Positions 34,847-42,665 of a stretch of DNA of 60,565 nucleotides are shown here, piece by piece. Below the pieces are notes generated by a model. It searched no databases, was not told where the DNA came from, and saw only the letters and a program-made list of their open reading frames with translations. This stretch comes from Elusimicrobiota bacterium (GTDB taxonomy: Bacteria; Elusimicrobiota; Elusimicrobia; UBA1565; UBA9628), in assembly GCA_026388095.1 (NCBI GenBank), contig JAPLKL010000030.1, forward strand, positions 1-60,565, given 5' to 3'. The translations under genes were made by a program, and so were the position numbers. The first letter of the stretch is position 1. Every line of letters starts with the position of its first letter.

Positions 34847-35487
34847 TGAATATCACGGATACCGTCGAGAATAAGATCCTGTCCCGCATACGCCGCCTCG
34901 GCCCAGGAAAGGTCCATACCAGCAAGGACTTCCTCAGCCTCGGCAGCCGCGCGGCGGTCGACCAGGTCCTGTCGAGATTGGCCGCGCGCAAAACCATCAA
35001 GAGGCTCGGTCGAGGGCTCTACTATCTTCCCCGCATCAACCCGACTTTGGGGATCGAGGCGGCTCCCGATGTGGAGGAGGTCGCTCGCACTCTCGCCAGA
35101 AAGACAGGGAGCCGCGTCATTCCCTCCGGAGCGGTGGCGGCCAATCGCCTTGGACTCTCGACTCAGGTGCCTGCCAAACCGGTCTACTTGACAGATGGGA
35201 GGACCCGGACTGTGCGCGTGGGCAATGTCGTCTTATTCATCAAGCATGCGCCGCCTAAAGACCTCCCATTGGGCCATCCCACGAGCGCCATGGTTTTTCA
35301 AGGGCTGCGGTACTTGGGCAAGGACGCCATGGGAGAGGAGACCATTGCGCGGCTCCGCCGGAGTCTATCCGTCGCGGATCGCCGGAGATTGCTGAAAGAC
35401 GCCCGCTACGTCACCGACTGGGTTGCCGAGGTAGTCCGCCGAGCCTGCGGGCACGGTGGACGCCCCCCAAAGGCGCGCCATGGATGA
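34846..35487 (+). CDS. AbiEi/DUF6088-type antitoxin
   Basis: The product of 213 residues begins with an N-terminal winged helix of the DUF6088/AbiEi type (VENKILSRIRRLGPGKVHTSKDF, then RLGRGLYYLPR) and a C-terminal domain with ILFIKHAPP-like and RYLGKDAM segments. AbiEi represses its operon and counters the AbiEii nucleotidyltransferase. A GTG at 34846 gives the family-typical N-terminus; a GTG at 34828 would add six residues but lies within the operator. Its stop overlaps the toxin start by 8 nt, so translation is coupled. Confidence 0.83.
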   Translation: MNITDTVENKILSRIRRLGPGKVHTSKDFLSLGSRAAVDQVLSRLAARKTIKRLGRGLYYLPRINPTLGIEAAPDVEEVARTLARKTGSRVIPSGAVAANRLGLSTQVPAKPVYLTDGRTRTVRVGNVVLFIKHAPPKDLPLGHPTSAMVFQGLRYLGKDAMGEETIARLRRSLSVADRRRLLKDARYVTDWVAEVVRRACGHGGRPPKARHG

Positions 35488-36526
35488 TATAGCGCGTCTT
35501 CCTGCGCGCGATCGTTCCGAGTTGTTCAGCACGGCAGCAACCCTGCGAGGGGAGATGCTGTCCGCCCTGATAGAGAAGGACTTCTGGGTCTGCTGGACGC
35601 TCAAGCGAATCTTTGCCTTGCAGGACCCGCCCGCCGGGCTAATTTTCAAGGGAGGAACGAGCCTTTCGAAGGTGTACCAAGCCATCGACCGATTTTCCGA
35701 AGACGTTGACCTTTCATTTGATCGGAGCACGCTTGGATTCGGGGGGGATAATGATCCCGAGCGCGCGCCGAGCAAGAACAAAACGCAAAAGAGGCTGGAA
35801 GCTCTTACGGCCGCGTGCCAGGATATGATCCGTGACCGGTTTGTGCCGCGGCTTGAAGCGGCTTTCACAAAGGCTCTCGGTACGGCTCCGTCGTCGCGCA
35901 CATGGCAAGTCGATCTGGACAAAGATGATCCAGACAGGCAGACCGTGCTGTTTCACTACCCGGCCGGCATCGCAGAGCGCGAGGGAGCTATCCCTCGATA
36001 TCAGCGCCCCGTCGTCCGTCTTGAGCTTGGCGCACGGGGGGAGCAATGGCCGGCCGAACAGGCAACGGTCACGCCTTATGCGGCGCAGACTATTTCGAAA
36101 CCTTTCAAGGAGCCTGCTTGCGACGTGAAAGCACTGGCCGCCGAGCGGACCTTTTGGGAAAAGGCGACAATCCTGCACGCCTGGTATCATCATCCCCAAG
36201 GGAAGGCACTTCCCGAACGTCAGTCGAGGCACTATTACGATCTCGTAAAGCTCTATGAGAAAGGAATCGGCGCGAAGGCCATGGGCGATTTGGAATTGCT
36301 CAAGAGCGTCGCGCACCATAAAACAGTCTTCTTTCGGTCCGCTTCCGCGCAATACGATAAGGCGACCCCGGGGAGTCTCAGGCTTGTCGCGCCGTCATTC
36401 CGGAAGAAGGAGCTGGAGGATGACTACGTCAAGATGCGCGAGATGATATTCGGCGAGATCCCGCCGTTAAGCCATATTTTTGAAGTGCTCGCGGAGCTTG
36501 AGCGCAAGATAAATGAGCGGCGCTGA
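35480..36526 (+). CDS. AbiEii/AbiGii nucleotidyltransferase toxin
   Basis: The 348-residue protein has the nucleotidyltransferase motif GGTSLSKVYQAIDRFSEDVD with GG(S/T)S and DxD, typical of AbiEii (DUF1814). The later FWEKATILHAWYHHP and RHYYDLVKLYE motifs also fit the family. AbiEii toxins transfer nucleotides, in some cases to tRNA acceptor ends, and stop growth after phage infection. ATG at 35480 overlaps the antitoxin stop. Together these genes form a type IV-like toxin-antitoxin and anti-phage system. Confidence 0.9.
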   Translation: MDDIARLPARDRSELFSTAATLRGEMLSALIEKDFWVCWTLKRIFALQDPPAGLIFKGGTSLSKVYQAIDRFSEDVDLSFDRSTLGFGGDNDPERAPSKNKTQKRLEALTAACQDMIRDRFVPRLEAAFTKALGTAPSSRTWQVDLDKDDPDRQTVLFHYPAGIAEREGAIPRYQRPVVRLELGARGEQWPAEQATVTPYAAQTISKPFKEPACDVKALAAERTFWEKATILHAWYHHPQGKALPERQSRHYYDLVKLYEKGIGAKAMGDLELLKSVAHHKTVFFRSASAQYDKATPGSLRLVAPSFRKKELEDDYVKMREMIFGEIPPLSHIFEVLAELERKINERR

Positions 36527-36791
36527 TATCATCGGGTAGCGCGGCCCTGCGCTGCCGCTGTAAGGTCGATCGAAGGACGTTGCCAGTCGATGCCCCTCCG
36601 GCCGATGAGTTCCCTCCGGCGTAGCCACGGCTCTGGCTTGATGGCGCTCTCCTGAAATCTCCTGCCCGATCCTGACGTCTACTCCGGCGTTGGTATGGTA
36701 TTATTGCCGAAGCCAGGCCCCCGAGGGGGCATGGGATGGGAAGCTCCATAATGTCCCGGCAGCAACGAAACGAGCTGATGCAAAACCGTGT
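36527..36791. other. Intergenic region without a recognisable gene
   Basis: No supported ORF is seen here. There is a short GCCCCC-GA-GGGGGC hairpin (about 36717-36730) and scattered GC-rich dyads such as TCCGGC repeats. Base composition is not that of a coding gene. It leads into the candidate small RNA at 36792-36877. Confidence 0.4.
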
Positions 36792-36877
36792 TATAATGTG
36801 CCAAGGGGAATCCTCCGTCGTAGAATGTGGTCCAAGCAACTTCATTCTACAATTGGCGAAGGGTTCCCCGTCGTTTT
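36792..36877 (+). ncRNA. Candidate small RNA with own -10 box and terminator-like end
   Basis: A TATAAT (36792-36797) is followed by a sequence that begins about 36804 (AAGGGGAA). An inner hairpin has arms GTAGAATG and CATTCTAC (from about 36820 to 36849), and an outer stem pairs GGGGAA with TTCCCC. The end carries six T residues (about 36872-36877), like an intrinsic terminator. There is no ORF of note. No known family is recognised, and the -35 region is poor. Confidence 0.4.
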
Positions 36878-36895
36878 TTCCCGGACAGAAGTGTT

Positions 36896-36964
36896 TTTCT
36901 ATAGTCTTTCTATAGTGCTTGTATAGCGTTTCTATAGTCTTTCTGTAGTCTTTTCTATAGTGAT
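36896..36964. repeat. Phased 11-bp tandem repeats with CTATAG core
   Basis: Six imperfect repeats of about 11 bp (consensus CTTTCTATAGT) run in tandem, each with the palindrome CTATAG or a one-base variant such as CTGTAG. One more unit appears just beyond the IS element (GTTTCTATAGT, about 38482-38492), so the IS seems to have inserted into the array. The period of one helical turn suits cooperative protein binding. Iteron, operator array and target site are all possible. Confidence 0.6.
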
Positions 36965-37048
36965 AATCATGTAGAGGTCCCCGCCCACAGGTTTGCTAGT
37001 GTTCTGTTGCGAGACGGAAAACTAGAACCGAAGAGGAGGACCTCTACA

Positions 37049-38068
37049 ATGAGATTATACTCCGCAATAGACCTGCATTCCAACAACAGCGTGCTGGTGA
37101 TCATCGATGAAGGTGATCATGTCCTGTGCGAGCGACGTCTGCCGAATAAACTGCCGCTCATTTTGGCGGAGTTGGCTCCGCATCGGGACAGCATCGAGGC
37201 GATAGCTGTTGAGTCCACGTTCAATTGGTACTGGCTGGTCGATGGGCTCATGGACAACGGTTATGCGGTGAAGCTGGTGAACACCGTGGCCGTGAAGACC
37301 TACGATGGGCTCAAGTACACCGCGGATGAGCACGACGCCCGGCATCTCGCTCATCTTCTTCGTCTCGGGATCTTGCCGACCGGCTATATTTATCCGAAGC
37401 AGGAGCGCTCCGTGCGGGATCTCTTGCGCAAACGCAGCCACTTGGTGCGGTGCCGCACTGCGCAGATCTTGAGTATCCAGAACCTGATCAGGCGCAATAG
37501 CGGGCAAGGCATGCAAGCGGCCGGAATTCGGAATCTTGACGAGACGGGGATTGCCGAGTTGTGCGGCCACGACGAAATGCGCGCGCTGGCCGTCAAAAGC
37601 AATTTGGCGGTGTTGCAGTGCCTGGATGTTCAGATTCAAGGACTTGAGCGGGTGGTGCTGGATCAGGCTAAGCTCAAGCCAGCATTCGAGAAGCTCATCA
37701 CGGTTGACGGGATCGGCCATATCCTGGCCATGACCATCATGTATGAGGCGGGAGACATGGCTCGTTTTGCGGAAGTCGGACGGTTCGCCTCATATGGACG
37801 CTGCGTGGGCAGCTCGCGCTGGAGCAATGGCAAGAAGAAAGGCGAGGGTAACCGAAAGAACGGGAACAAGTACTTGGCCTGGGCCTTCGTCGAGGCGGCG
37901 CATTTTGCCGTGCGTTATAACGAGCAAATCCGGCGGTTCTATGATCGCAAGAAGCGCAAAACCAACGGGTTCGTCGCTCTAAAGGCGGTGGCGCACAAAC
38001 TGGCTCGTGCCTGCTATCACGTGCTCAAGGACCAGGAGCCCTTCGACGCAGCGCGAGCGTTTGCATAA
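37049..38068 (+). CDS. IS110-family transposase (DEDD plus Transposase_20)
   Basis: The 339-residue protein has an N-terminal RuvC-like DEDD domain: D8 in AIDLHSN, E in AIAVEST, and the DEHDARHLAHLL pair. The C-terminal Transposase_20 domain has CVGSSRWSNGKKKGEGNRK, which includes the conserved serine region, and GNKYLAWAFVEAA. ATG at 37049 has GAGGAGG upstream; the ORF could be extended by 14 codons but the leader is repeat sequence. IS110 transposases use a structured guide (bridge or seek) RNA made from the element. The gene looks intact. Confidence 0.93.
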   Translation: MRLYSAIDLHSNNSVLVIIDEGDHVLCERRLPNKLPLILAELAPHRDSIEAIAVESTFNWYWLVDGLMDNGYAVKLVNTVAVKTYDGLKYTADEHDARHLAHLLRLGILPTGYIYPKQERSVRDLLRKRSHLVRCRTAQILSIQNLIRRNSGQGMQAAGIRNLDETGIAELCGHDEMRALAVKSNLAVLQCLDVQIQGLERVVLDQAKLKPAFEKLITVDGIGHILAMTIMYEAGDMARFAEVGRFASYGRCVGSSRWSNGKKKGEGNRKNGNKYLAWAFVEAAHFAVRYNEQIRRFYDRKKRKTNGFVALKAVAHKLARACYHVLKDQEPFDAARAFA

Positions 38069-38460
38069 CGATTTGGGTGGTGGAGACGAGCCCGGAATGA
38101 AACTGGCAAAACCAGTATAGTGATTGGCCGTTTCCTCCACCCGCTGTTTTAGGCGAAGTCGCCTCGGCCGTGAGCCAATAAGGCACTGGCTCGACATGAG
38201 TCGAAGCCATTGAAGTGAGGGCGACGAAAGTCGCCGATGAATGGACACGGCAGGGTACCAACGGTTTTCTGGGCCCTCGGGAAGAGGGCAGGGGCACTGG
38301 CAGCGGATCGCCGGAGTCTTGATCCTGATGAGTGTTTGGTGCGGCTTCGAGCTGACACCAAATTAAGAGAGAACCTGGGTGCGCATGAGCCTTCAACAGC
38401 GACGAACGGAAGCATCGAGGCAACAGCCACTACCTGTGGGCGGTTCCTTTTTGCCTATTG
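38069..38460 (+). ncRNA. Candidate guide (bridge/seek) RNA region of the IS element
   Basis: The 3' non-coding DNA between the transposase stop and the right inverted repeat has no ORF with a recognisable product. It contains several hairpins: GGCGAAGTCGCC (about 38153-38164), GGCTCGACATGAGTCGAAGCC (38190s), GGCGACGAAAGTCGCC (about 38220-38235), and GCCCTCGGGAAGAGGGC (about 38273-38289). IS1111-type elements encode their target-guiding RNA in this position. The exact RNA ends and guide loops cannot be set by eye. Confidence 0.5.
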
Positions 38461-38545
38461 ACGCGGGGACCTCTAATGAGTGTTTCTATAGTCCGTACTG
38501 AGGTGTTTTTCCTGGGGAAAAGGGGGGGACGTACCCTGGGGTGTA

Positions 38546-38582
38546 CGCCTTTTCGGGCCCCCCAGGGGGGGCCGAAAAGTGG
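38546..38582. repeat. Long imperfect hairpin, possible bidirectional terminator
   Basis: Arms of CTTTTCGG plus C-runs pair with G-runs plus CCGAAAAG around a very short AG centre, in the gap between the IS right end and the small secreted protein gene. On the plus strand, a TTTTCC stretch follows at 38584-38590. It may end transcription from the IS. A smaller hairpin (CGTAC/GTACG) precedes it. Confidence 0.45.
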
Positions 38583-38645
38583 AACTTTTCCGGGTCTGGC
38601 TCGTATATATAGTAGGGGCCCGCGCAGGGCCATAGGAGGGACGCC

Positions 38646-39011
38646 ATGAAAGGAGCCTCATTGAAGGGATTGGGACTGGCCCTGCTGCTGGCCGGGGCCG
38701 CGGCCGCAGCGGGGGCCGGCGATCTGCCGGCGGCCGCGCCCATGCCGGGCGCGAACCAGGAATTCAAAGCCCAGCAGAAGGCGGCCCGGGTCGCCTTCTT
38801 GGAGAAGCTGGACCAGGACCGCAAGACGTTCAATGAGAGCATCAAGGGCAAGAGCCGCGAGGAGCAGAAGGCCCTGCGCGCCGAGTTCCGCGCCCAGCAG
38901 AAGGCGCAGCGCGCCGCCTTCAACAAGGAGCAGGTGGAGCAGCGGCGCGCCTTCAAGGCCGAGCAGCCGGCCCGCAAGCGCAGCCATAAGCCCGCGGCCA
39001 AGGACCAGTAG
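38646..39011 (+). CDS. Small secreted helical protein, charged
   Basis: The 121-residue protein has a signal peptide (residues 1-25, ending near GDLPAA) and then a repetitive Lys/Arg/Glu/Gln-rich helical segment with QEFKAQQKAARVAF, KALRAEFRAQQKAQRAAF and QRRAFKAEQP repeats. It probably is periplasmic and forms a coiled coil. No family is recognised. GGAGGG precedes the ATG, and TATATA (about 38607) could be a -10 box. Confidence 0.72.
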   Translation: MKGASLKGLGLALLLAGAAAAAGAGDLPAAAPMPGANQEFKAQQKAARVAFLEKLDQDRKTFNESIKGKSREEQKALRAEFRAQQKAQRAAFNKEQVEQRRAFKAEQPARKRSHKPAAKDQ

Positions 39012-39053
39012 ACCGGGCTTGCGGGGCTTCGGCCCACTTGTTAAACTAGGCCG

Positions 39054-39812
39054 ATGCCGGAAGACAAGGAGCACCCCCTGCTCGGCCAGACCGCTTTGGT
39101 CACGGGCGGCGCCAAGCGCCTGGGGCGGGCCATCGCTCTGGCTCTGGGACGCGCCGGCGCGGACGTGGTCGTGCATTGCCGCGGCTCTTTGGCCGAGGCC
39201 CAGGCCCTGGCCGGCGAGCTCCGCGGCCTGGGCCGCCAAGCCTGGACCGCGCAGGCCGACCTCGACGACGCCTCCCAGGTGGAGGCCCTGTTCGCGGACG
39301 CCTGCCGCAGCGCCGGGGGCGGCCTGGACATCCTGGTCAACAGCGCCTCCATCTTCCCGACCGGACGCCTCGACGGCCTGCAGCCCGCGGAGCTGGAGCG
39401 CAACATCCGGGTCAACGCCCTGGCCCCGTTCGTCCTGGGACGCGCTTTGGCCCGCTCCGGGCGCGGCGGCTGCATCGTTAACCTGCTCGACAGCCGCATC
39501 ACGGACTACGACGCGGAGCACGCGGCCTATCATCTCAGCAAGCGCCTGCTGGCCACCTTCACGCGCATGATGGCGCTGGAGTACGCGCCCAAGGTCAGGG
39601 TCAACGCGGTGGCTCCGGGCCTGATCCTGCCGCCGCCTGGCGAGGGCCAGGATTACCTGGAGCGCCTCAAGGGCACCAACCCGCTCCAGCGCCACGGAGG
39701 TCCCGAGGACGTGGCCGACGCGGTGCTGTTCCTGGCGCGCAGCGCTTTCGTGACCGGCCAGACCATCTTCGTGGACGGCGGCCGGCACATGCGGGGGGCG
39801 GTCTATGGCTGA
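39054..39812 (+). CDS. Short-chain dehydrogenase, pteridine-reductase/FolM-like
   Basis: The 252-residue protein has the motif TGGAKRLGRA, where Arg replaces the usual second Gly, as in pteridine reductases and FolM. The catalytic YxxxK is in YHLSK and NSAS is present. The family reduces dihydropterins with NADPH. It overlaps folB by 8 bp and lies in an operon with folK and folE, and no classic dihydrofolate reductase gene is present here. It may supply dihydrofolate or dihydromonapterin reduction. Confidence 0.83.
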   Translation: MPEDKEHPLLGQTALVTGGAKRLGRAIALALGRAGADVVVHCRGSLAEAQALAGELRGLGRQAWTAQADLDDASQVEALFADACRSAGGGLDILVNSASIFPTGRLDGLQPAELERNIRVNALAPFVLGRALARSGRGGCIVNLLDSRITDYDAEHAAYHLSKRLLATFTRMMALEYAPKVRVNAVAPGLILPPPGEGQDYLERLKGTNPLQRHGGPEDVADAVLFLARSAFVTGQTIFVDGGRHMRGAVYG

Positions 39813-40128
39813 CGAGATCCGCATCAAGGACCTGCAGCTGCGCTGCATCGTGGGCGTGTACCCCGAGGAGCGGCGCGAGAAGCAGGACGTGGTCATCCAG
39901 GTGCGCCTGTCGGCGGACCTGGGCGCCGCCTCGCGCAGCGACGCTTTGGCCGACACCGTGGACTACAAGGCCATCAAGAAGCGCATCGTGGCCATGGTCG
40001 AGTCATCCTCCCACCAGCTCATCGAAAGGCTGGCCGGCCGGGTGGCGGAGCTTTGCCTCGAAGACCCGCGCGTGCAGGCCGTGGAGGTGGAGGTCGAGAA
40101 GCCCGGTTGCGCTTCGCGCGGACGGTGA
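39805..40128 (+). CDS. folB: Dihydroneopterin aldolase
   Basis: The 107-residue protein has IKDLQLRCIVGVYPEERREKQDVVIQV, DTVDYKAI and HQLIERLAGRVAE, all typical of FolB. It converts dihydroneopterin to 6-hydroxymethyl-dihydropterin in folate synthesis. The length fits. The start lies within the 3' end of the SDR gene, so translation is coupled. It is followed by folK. Confidence 0.93.
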   Translation: MADEIRIKDLQLRCIVGVYPEERREKQDVVIQVRLSADLGAASRSDALADTVDYKAIKKRIVAMVESSSHQLIERLAGRVAELCLEDPRVQAVEVEVEKPGCASRGR

Positions 40129-40147
40129 GCGTGGTGGTCCGCCGCCC

Positions 40148-40645
40148 ATGACCCAGGCCTACATCGGCCTGGGCTCCAACATGGAGCCCGAGGCCAGCAT
40201 CCCCAAGGCCCTGGAGTTGCTGGCGCGCCAGGTGCGCCTGGAGGGGCTTTCCACCTTCCGCCGCACCGCGCCGGTCGGCCCCGCGGGCCAGCCGGAGTTC
40301 GTCAACGGGGTGGCCCGGGTGAGCACCGACCTGCCCCCGCGCTCCTTGAAATTCGAGGTCCTGCGCGGCATCGAAGCGGCCTTGGGCCGCCGTCGCGGCC
40401 CGGACCAGTACGCGCCCCGGACCATCGACCTGGACCTTCTGCTCTACGGGGACCTGGTCTCAGACGAGCCGGACCTGGTCCTGCCGGACCCGGACCTGCG
40501 CACGAGGCCTTTTTTGGCCGCGGCGCTGCTGGAGCTGGCGCCGGGCCTCGTCAAGGCCGTCGCCGGCTCGCCGGGAGAGCCCATGACCGATTTTTCGCAA
40601 CGGCTCAAAGAGAGGTTCATCCAACATGAATCACAAACGCATTGA
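40148..40645 (+). CDS. folK: 2-amino-4-hydroxy-6-hydroxymethyldihydropteridine pyrophosphokinase
   Basis: The 165-residue protein has the N-terminal [18 protein letters not shown], and the signature [22 protein letters not shown] of HPPK. It transfers pyrophosphate from ATP to 6-hydroxymethyl-dihydropterin. It starts 19 nt after folB and its 3' end overlaps folE by 20 bp. The order SDR-folB-folK-folE is a compact folate operon. The product is cytoplasmic. Confidence 0.94.
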   Translation: MTQAYIGLGSNMEPEASIPKALELLARQVRLEGLSTFRRTAPVGPAGQPEFVNGVARVSTDLPPRSLKFEVLRGIEAALGRRRGPDQYAPRTIDLDLLLYGDLVSDEPDLVLPDPDLRTRPFLAAALLELAPGLVKAVAGSPGEPMTDFSQRLKERFIQHESQTH

Positions 40646-41183
40646 GAGTCTGGTCCGCCAACTGCTGAAGGAACTCGGGGAGGACCCCAGCCGAGAGGGC
40701 CTGCTGCGGACCCCGTCCCGGGTGGCCAAGAGCCTGGAGTACCTGACCGAAGGCTACCGCTTGAAGAAGACCGAGGTCATCAACCGGGCCGTGTTCAAGG
40801 CCGAGGCGAACAACATGATCATCGCCCGGGACATCGAGGTCTACAGCCTCTGCGAGCACCACATGCTGCCCTTCTTCGGCCGCTGCCACATCGGCTACAT
40901 CGCCGAGCAGAAGGTCCTGGGCGTGAGCAAGCTGGCCCGCATCACGGACTTCTACGCGCGGCGGCTGCAGATCCAGGAGCGGCTCACCGGCCAGATCGCC
41001 CAGGCGGTCATGGACGCCGTGGCGCCCGAGGGAGTGGGCGTGGTGATGGAGTGCCAGCACCTGTGCATGATGATGCGCGGGGTGGGCAAGCAGAACTCGG
41101 TGATGACGACCTCCTCGGTTCTGGGCAGCTTCCACGACGACCCGACCACCCGGACCGAGTTCTTGAACCTGCTCAAGCGCTGA
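40626..41183 (+). CDS. folE: GTP cyclohydrolase I
   Basis: The 185-residue protein has the zinc-binding [10 protein letters not shown], the [17 protein letters not shown] motif and [11 protein letters not shown] with the third zinc ligand, as expected for FolE type IA. It makes dihydroneopterin triphosphate from GTP, the first step of folate synthesis. The gene overlaps folK. The presence of the last Cys in the QHLC motif shows a zinc-dependent enzyme. Confidence 0.96.
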   Translation: MNHKRIESLVRQLLKELGEDPSREGLLRTPSRVAKSLEYLTEGYRLKKTEVINRAVFKAEANNMIIARDIEVYSLCEHHMLPFFGRCHIGYIAEQKVLGVSKLARITDFYARRLQIQERLTGQIAQAVMDAVAPEGVGVVMECQHLCMMMRGVGKQNSVMTTSSVLGSFHDDPTTRTEFLNLLKR

Positions 41184-41196
41184 CGAGACGCGCGGC

Positions 41197-41886
41197 TCAG
41201 GGCCGGCCGCGGCCGGCGCGGGCGTCGTTCATGGCGGACCTGAGGTTCTCCGCGGTCATGGCGATCGCGCGGCGCGCCGCCGCGGTGCGGGTCGCCGTGG
41301 CGGTCGGGTCGATGGCCAGAGGGGTCTGCCGGGTGAGGAATGCGGCCAGGACCTCCCCGCTGGCCGTGTCGCGCAGCTCCCCCGAGATGGTGGCCGAGCC
41401 CATGAACGAGCCTTTGAGGCCCGCCGCGGTCCGGGCCAGGTTCAGGGCGATGCCGGCCGGGACCAGGTGCAAGGGCACGGCCAGGATTGGCTGGGTCAAC
41501 TCCGCGTCCGCCAAGGTGATCTTGAGGCCCAGGACCCCGGGCCCGGGACGGTCCACGAGCTCGTAGCTCTGGCGCAGGACGCGGGAGAATTCCTCCTGGG
41601 CGTACTGCGCCAACTGCTGCCTGACCTCGGCGCTGACGCCGCGCCACTGCGCGTCCTGGCCTTGGTAGATCGCGACCGGGTCGAGCTTGACCTTCGTGTA
41701 GACCGAGCGGTCCGCCATCTCCTTGATGTAGACCAGGCTGTGCGGGTAGCGCTGGTCTTGACGGAGCTGCTCCGCTTCGGGGACGCCGGTGTAGGTGCCG
41801 GGCTTGGGCCTGAAGGCGCAGCCCCCGGCCAGCAGGCCGGGACAGAGCAGGAGGAGGATGGCGGCGGGCGAGATGGGGGAGGTCAT
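41197..41886 (-). CDS. Hypothetical lipoprotein (DUF3313-like)
   Basis: The 229-residue protein has a lipobox ending at C23 (LLAGGC), so it is probably lipidated. The mature part with LVYIKEMADRSVYTKVKLDPVAIY, RQSYELVDRPGPGVLGLKITLADAE and SATISGELRDTASGEVLAAFL resembles DUF3313 outer-membrane lipoproteins. Function is unknown. It is coupled by ATGA to the upstream methyltransferase and converges with folE. Confidence 0.75.
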   Translation of the reverse strand: MTSPISPAAILLLLCPGLLAGGCAFRPKPGTYTGVPEAEQLRQDQRYPHSLVYIKEMADRSVYTKVKLDPVAIYQGQDAQWRGVSAEVRQQLAQYAQEEFSRVLRQSYELVDRPGPGVLGLKITLADAELTQPILAVPLHLVPAGIALNLARTAAGLKGSFMGSATISGELRDTASGEVLAAFLTRQTPLAIDPTATATRTAAARRAIAMTAENLRSAMNDARAGRGRP

Positions 41887-42560
41887 GATTCTCTTCTCCT
41901 AGCCACGATGCGGACGATCGGGCTTCTTCCTGAGGCATATTCGAATATGAAAAAAGGAAGGAACAACAAGGAGAGCATGGCCAGCAAGCACAGCCCTCCT
42001 GTTTTCGCTGCTTCACCGGTGCCGGGGAACGGATCGAGCCGCGGGAACAGGCTGCAGGGATAGGTGATGAGCGCGGCAGGCGAGGCGTCAGGCTCCATGC
42101 TGACGATCTCAAAACCGGTTTTTTCCAGCAAAGACCGCAGACACGCTTTGCCGGCCATGAATCTGTGTTCTCCAGGTCTGAGCTGGAATGAAGCCAGTCT
42201 CTTCCTTCGTTCGATATAATCGAGGTCCGGGACCCGTATGAACAGATGACCATGGTCCGCCAACAGCGCGCGCAGCTGCTCCAGGACCGCGGCGGGATCC
42301 TGCAGATGCTCAAGGGAGAAATTCAGTATGACCGCCTTCAGAGGACCGTCATGCTCCTTGATGAAATCAGCCAGCGAGGCATAGCAGCGGTCCGCGCTGG
42401 ATCCCAGCAGAGGATCCACCCCGTACGCGTTGAATCCTTTCCCCCTGAGATAAGAGACCAGCTCCCCATGTCCGCAGCCAAAATCGAGCACCGTGTCCGG
42501 GGCGCTGCAGAACTTTGAGATGCTTCCATAGAAAGCGCGGTAGCGCAAGGCGTTGATCAT
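41883..42560 (-). CDS. Class I SAM-dependent methyltransferase
   Basis: The product of 225 residues has VLDFGCGHGELVSYL as motif I, NAYGVDP for motif II, and FSLEHLQDP with GHLFIRVPD, typical of methyltransferases of the Methyltransf_23 type. A hydrophobic C-terminal stretch (LCLLAMLSLLFLPFFIFEY) suggests membrane attachment. ATG at 42560 is used since GAGGA is well placed; an upstream GTG in frame is possible. Base composition is slightly lower in GC than its neighbours. Confidence 0.8.
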   Translation of the reverse strand: MINALRYRAFYGSISKFCSAPDTVLDFGCGHGELVSYLRGKGFNAYGVDPLLGSSADRCYASLADFIKEHDGPLKAVILNFSLEHLQDPAAVLEQLRALLADHGHLFIRVPDLDYIERRKRLASFQLRPGEHRFMAGKACLRSLLEKTGFEIVSMEPDASPAALITYPCSLFPRLDPFPGTGEAAKTGGLCLLAMLSLLFLPFFIFEYASGRSPIVRIVARRRES

Positions 42561-42665
42561 GCCGTCCTCAAGCCATATCCATAGCACATTCGGGCCATCT
42601 TCGTTAAGTCCCTGGGAATATGCTAGCTTCTCATTGACCTGGGGATACCCCAAGTGGAGGTGGCT

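Larger units (their letters stand above)
36972..38475 (+). mobile_element. IS110-family (IS1111-like) insertion sequence
   Basis: The element of about 1.5 kb is bounded by a perfect 13-bp inverted repeat, TAGAGGTCCCCGC at 36972-36984 and its complement at 38463-38475. It carries one IS110-type transposase gene (37049-38068) and about 390 bp of 3' non-coding DNA. Terminal inverted repeats and a long 3' non-coding end are traits of the IS1111 subgroup; in those the true ends lie a few bp outside the repeats. A third copy of the end, GGACCTCTAC at 37038-37047, lies next to the transposase start. Confidence 0.83.
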
